From a virus, in IMG/VR virus record IMGVR_UViG_3300007734_000590, positions 1 to 33,053 of that record: a stretch of DNA of 33,053 nucleotides; one strand, 5' to 3'. Below are positions 30,555 through 33,053 of the stretch, in pieces (within the stretch, counting starts at the first letter, position 1; every line of letters starts with the position of its first letter). The translations under genes and the position numbers were made by a program. The notes below the pieces were generated by a model, which ran no database searches, was not told the origin of the DNA, and was given only the letters and a program-made list of their open reading frames with translations.

Positions 30555-32360
30555 TTAAGACGATACGGTGAGGTTGTCAACACAGGTTGACTCGGATGGG
30601 GCAGCATTCTTAGCACCGACACGGCGGCGGATGCCGTACCAGTCGGACAGATGCGGATAGCGGTTGTCCGTAGACTTGAGCCACTTGAGGAACGATGCAC
30701 CGTTCAAGTCACGCATACTTGCAACGCGACAGAACATGACGACCGCATGAGTGAACTCGATCTGGGCAAGCAAGCGTTCTTTCTTGAGGGATGCACGGAA
30801 CACACGCAGCTCGATGGTGTTGAAGTTGCGCTCACCGACGTAGTACACACCCAAGCGGCTAGCCTCGGGGCTACGCAAGCAGGTCGTGTTGACCATGTAG
30901 TAACGGCTCGTACTCTTACCCTTCAATGCCTTGTTGGGATTCTCCATAGCTTGCTGCCCCTCGGCGGCACAGTAAGTACGGGCTTGCTCGTCAATGTGTG
31001 GATGACGACCTGCGAGCTTGCGAACGAAGTCAGCATTCTTCTCGTCATTGATGAACATGATGAACTTGCCCAGCGTCAGACGAGTGAACGCACGAGAGTC
31101 GATGTGAACGTGCATACCGCACTTGTTGGTGTTCCACGCACGATACTTGCTGTCGATAACCCACGCCTTGAAGCGTGCGATGTGGTCATGCAGACCACGG
31201 GGAGCCGTGACAACCTCGACACCACCCGAGGGCAACGAACCATCAGACTTACAGATGATGTAGTCCTCACCCAACTGGGTACGCAGATCAGTGACCGCCT
31301 CGGAGACAAACCCGCTGGTCACAAGCTCGACCTCGACACCCATGTGGAACTCACCGAACGGAGACGATGTGAACGACCCGTCCTTGTCAAGCAAGTCAAG
31401 CACGTTAGTGCTGTAGCCCATGAGACTACTCGTGTCGCTGTCGCTATCACTGTCCTCATCACTGTCCTCATCGTAGTCAGGCTCGTGCTCGTAGTACTCC
31501 TCGTTGCCGTCATGCCAGTACGCTACGTCGCGCAGCATCAGGATGCCCGTGTCATAAGTCTCAATGACCACACTGGTGTTCTCTGCACAGTGCTGGCAGT
31601 AGTCCCGATAACGTCCGCCGCCGATGCGTACTGTGCTGCCGTTGCCTGTGTGATCCCAGTGATCGCAGTAGTAATCAGTAAGACCGAAGCTAATGCCGTG
31701 CGTTTGGAACGCATCGTGTGCGGCTTGGGCTATGCGTCCATGCACCTCACTCTCTACGTCGTAGTCATCCATGAACGGCTGACTGAACAAGTCCTCGTCT
31801 TCCTTGATCGACTCGGCGATGAGTGCGCCCATGCGTGTGCAGAACTCTTTCTGTAACTTGAACCCGTACTCACTGCGATAGGTAGCGCCCTTGTAGCTGA
31901 TACGCCACTGCACAGGGTTGCCAAGCATCCTGCTCAGTCGATTCTCCATGTCGCTGATGATGCCGCGCATCATCTCGCGCTTCGTGCCCCAAGACAGGGT
32001 GTCACACAGCGCACCATACATACGATAGGTGAACGGCAAGCCCCACGTCATGAACCACTTGAGCAGGTCACCCGTGACTTCCTCGACTGTGCTCGTGGTC
32101 GCAGCGTTGTGGTGATCAGCTACATCCTCTGCGTACGTTTTAGCAGCGACATCGAGCGCAGCTAAGTCAGTGATGATCATCTCACGCATGGTGCGAGGGA
32201 GCATATCCCAGTCATCGTAGTCAACACGGGCACGATCAACCCCGAGCTTGCCGTAGCAACAGCGGTTGACAGTCAACCCAGTGAAACGATTGAACGCGTT
32301 GATGAACACGAGCTTGCGGACTTCTGCCGCGTTAACGATTGAAACCATGTACATTTTCAT
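30555..32360 (-). CDS. Amidoligase of the glutamine synthetase/GCS-like superfamily
   Basis: A 601-aa protein. Residues about 335-560 form an Amidoligase_2-type COOH-NH2 ligase domain: FHMGVEVEL (E343, E345), CKSDGSLPSGGVEVVTAPRG, GMHVHIDSRAF (H417, H419) and NTIELRVFRASL (E517, R519). Such ligases form amide bonds at carboxylates with ATP and metal. The N-terminal 270 residues are helical, with a possible zinc site (CDHWDH ... CQHC, about 225-255). An acidic Asp/Ser/Glu stretch (about 290-315) links the two halves. GGAG is 7 nt before the ATG. Together with the amidotransferase it makes a two-gene operon; the natural substrate is unknown. Confidence 0.85.
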   Translation of the reverse strand: MKMYMVSIVNAAEVRKLVFINAFNRFTGLTVNRCCYGKLGVDRARVDYDDWDMLPRTMREMIITDLAALDVAAKTYAEDVADHHNAATTSTVEEVTGDLLKWFMTWGLPFTYRMYGALCDTLSWGTKREMMRGIISDMENRLSRMLGNPVQWRISYKGATYRSEYGFKLQKEFCTRMGALIAESIKEDEDLFSQPFMDDYDVESEVHGRIAQAAHDAFQTHGISFGLTDYYCDHWDHTGNGSTVRIGGGRYRDYCQHCAENTSVVIETYDTGILMLRDVAYWHDGNEEYYEHEPDYDEDSDEDSDSDSDTSSLMGYSTNVLDLLDKDGSFTSSPFGEFHMGVEVELVTSGFVSEAVTDLRTQLGEDYIICKSDGSLPSGGVEVVTAPRGLHDHIARFKAWVIDSKYRAWNTNKCGMHVHIDSRAFTRLTLGKFIMFINDEKNADFVRKLAGRHPHIDEQARTYCAAEGQQAMENPNKALKGKSTSRYYMVNTTCLRSPEASRLGVYYVGERNFNTIELRVFRASLKKERLLAQIEFTHAVVMFCRVASMRDLNGASFLKWLKSTDNRYPHLSDWYGIRRRVGAKNAAPSESTCVDNLTVSS

Positions 32361-32391
32361 GATGCTTCTCCAGTTGATTTTGATTTAGTTT

Positions 32392-32406
32392 GTGTGTGAG
32401 ACACAC
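32392..32406. repeat. Inverted repeat 1 in the leader of the amidoligase operon
   Basis: GTGTGT (32392-32397), GAG, ACACAC (32401-32406) is a 6-bp hairpin located 32 nt upstream of the amidoligase start codon, in the expected 5' leader or promoter region. It may be an operator or an RNA stem. It stands 12 nt from a second inverted repeat. Confidence 0.45.
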
Positions 32407-32417
32407 GTCGATACAGC

Positions 32418-32436
32418 GAGAGAGAATTTCTCTCTC
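32418..32436. repeat. Inverted repeat 2 (19-nt near-perfect palindrome)
   Basis: GAGAGAGAA (32418-32426), one central T, TTCTCTCTC (32428-32436) forms 9 bp of symmetry in the 93-nt gap between the upstream small gene and the amidoligase gene. It lacks a T-run on either side, so a terminator is unlikely; a protein-binding operator for the amidoligase operon is the better guess. Confidence 0.5.
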
Positions 32437-32453
32437 ACTTGTTGACAGGATGA

Positions 32454-32747
32454 TTAGTCCTGCGTTGTGAATGGGTTGCTTGCAAGTGCAGCGATCAACT
32501 CATCCATGTATTCCTCATCGCTAAACCTCGCTATAAGTGCGTCACTCACTTTCTCTAAGTGCTTCTTTTCGGGTGATTTATAGAACCCGTCTGGCTCGTC
32601 TTCACACCAAGCGCCTAAGTTAAAAGCCCCCATCCAAGGTAGCCATGTATAGGGCACAGTGAATCTTCCTATCGTTATCTCCACTGTTGGAAACTTAATG
32701 TTATTGACTGCTTGTTCGTAGTCCTTTATTGCTTGTGCGTGACTCAT
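32454..32747 (-). CDS. Small hypothetical protein
   Basis: A 97-aa protein: helical start (MSHAQAIKDYEQAVNNIKFP), a strand pair (TVEITIGRFTVPYTWLPWMG), an acidic turn (WCEDEPDGFYKSPEKKHLEK) and a C-terminal helix (DALIARFSDEEYMDELIAAL). AAAGGAGAAG precedes the ATG, which overlaps the stop of the upstream gene (ATGA). No family is recognised. It is the last gene before the palindrome-bearing gap, so it probably ends a transcript. Confidence 0.65.
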   Translation of the reverse strand: MSHAQAIKDYEQAVNNIKFPTVEITIGRFTVPYTWLPWMGAFNLGAWCEDEPDGFYKSPEKKHLEKVSDALIARFSDEEYMDELIAALASNPFTTQD

Positions 32748-33053
32748 TCGTCTTCTCCTTTGTTAACTTCAAAATATCCAAGCCATTGCGTTCCCTCGAC
32801 TTGGGGTTGAAACATATTGATGTCGTATGGTGTGTCGTGTGGTACAGGTACTAGGTACAGGTTGTACGAGTAGCCGTACTTCTCCATGATGGACAGCAAC
32901 TCACGCAGGTCGCGTGTGGGTGTGGTCTGCGCCCAGTCAAACGCACTAGCGGCAAAGAAGTGCAGTTTGTAAGGCTGATTGTTGATGGGGTCTCCTCGCA
33001 TTACTGAATCGCGTTCTGCTTCAAGGGTGAACCACTCAACGTGCGTAACCTCA
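32744..33053 (-). CDS. Hypothetical protein, 5' end beyond window
   Basis: A partial gene: the frame is open to the right edge of the window, and the coding-looking residues before the ATG at 33001 (EVTHVEWFTLEAERDSV) plus the absence of a ribosome-binding site there suggest that translation starts outside. Visible part: DPINNQPYKLHFFAASAFDW, then AQTTPTRDLRELLSIMEKYG, YSYNLYLVPVPHDTPYDINM and a final QVEGTQWLGYFEVNKGEDE. A small alpha/beta domain is likely. It shares four bases with the next gene. Function unknown. Confidence 0.65.
   Translation of the reverse strand, partial: EVTHVEWFTLEAERDSVMRGDPINNQPYKLHFFAASAFDWAQTTPTRDLRELLSIMEKYGYSYNLYLVPVPHDTPYDINMFQPQVEGTQWLGYFEVNKGEDE

Noticed and set aside
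31420-31480. Short tandem repetition of GTC/GAT-type codons inside the amidoligase gene
   Set aside because: It is explained as coding for the Asp/Ser/Glu linker (about residues 290-315); not treated as a separate DNA repeat.
30651-31856. Long open frame of 401 codons on the + strand opposite the amidoligase gene
   Set aside because: It is antisense to a gene with clear amidoligase motifs, is rich in unusual Val/Thr/Leu runs, and has no supporting ribosome-binding site or family resemblance.
1-33053. CRISPR arrays, tRNA genes, integrase or attachment sites, insertion sequences
   Set aside because: No regularly spaced direct repeats, no recognisable cloverleaf, and no transposase or recombinase motifs were seen in either strand by reading; a dedicated search could still find a diverged tRNA.

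Overview
The window is a piece of a tailed bacteriophage (or prophage) genome, most simply a podovirus-like phage. No host gene, rRNA, tRNA, integrase or CRISPR array is visible. Gene packing is very tight: start codons repeatedly overlap the preceding stop (ATGA, TTGA, TAATG), and there are purine-rich ribosome-binding sites (AAGGAG, GGAGAAG). A gammaproteobacterial or betaproteobacterial host is possible, but this is only an impression from codon use and protein style.

Left arm (3-14687, + strand, late genes). In order: the C-terminal part of a virion-associated protein cut by the window edge; a 135-aa GNAT-like protein of the size of T7 gp13; a Gln/Ala-rich 447-aa protein; a 741-aa protein with a lytic transglycosylase domain; and one giant 3251-aa gene that fills almost 30 % of the window. 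The order resembles the internal/ejection protein block of T7-like phages. The giant protein is a polyvalent protein: a glycine-rich hydrophobic N-terminus, long coiled coils, a zinc-peptidase motif (HEGTH), a PcfJ-like WCTG domain with a beta-repeat tail, and a large C-terminal region resembling LPD38. Terminase, portal, capsid and lysis genes are not in the window.

Junction (14688-14809). Hairpins sit between the convergent late (+) and replication (-) transcription units.

Right arm (33053-14810, - strand). Read in transcription order: two small genes (the first cut by the window edge); a palindrome-bearing leader; a two-gene module of a GCS-type amidoligase and a class II glutamine amidotransferase, closed by a strong terminator; a long run of small early genes (DUF7249-like, winged-helix, a small membrane protein, zinc-ribbon, ribbon-helix-helix-like, DUF3310); then the replication and recombination cluster: zinc-knuckle protein, VRR-NUC nuclease, family A DNA polymerase with 3'-5' exonuclease, HELVH metalloprotein, PD-(D/E)XK nuclease with four cysteines, HNH nuclease, SNF2-type helicase, ssDNA-binding-like protein, HTH protein, and a primase-helicase.

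Four small genes under 66 codons, or with GTG starts, were recovered by reading ribosome-binding sites and overlaps (26253-26450, 26426-26593, 26586-26747, 27576-27695). The most interesting items are the amidoligase/amidotransferase module, the giant protein with an apparently inserted central module, and a near-consensus promoter whose spacer is itself a terminator-like hairpin (28253-28285).
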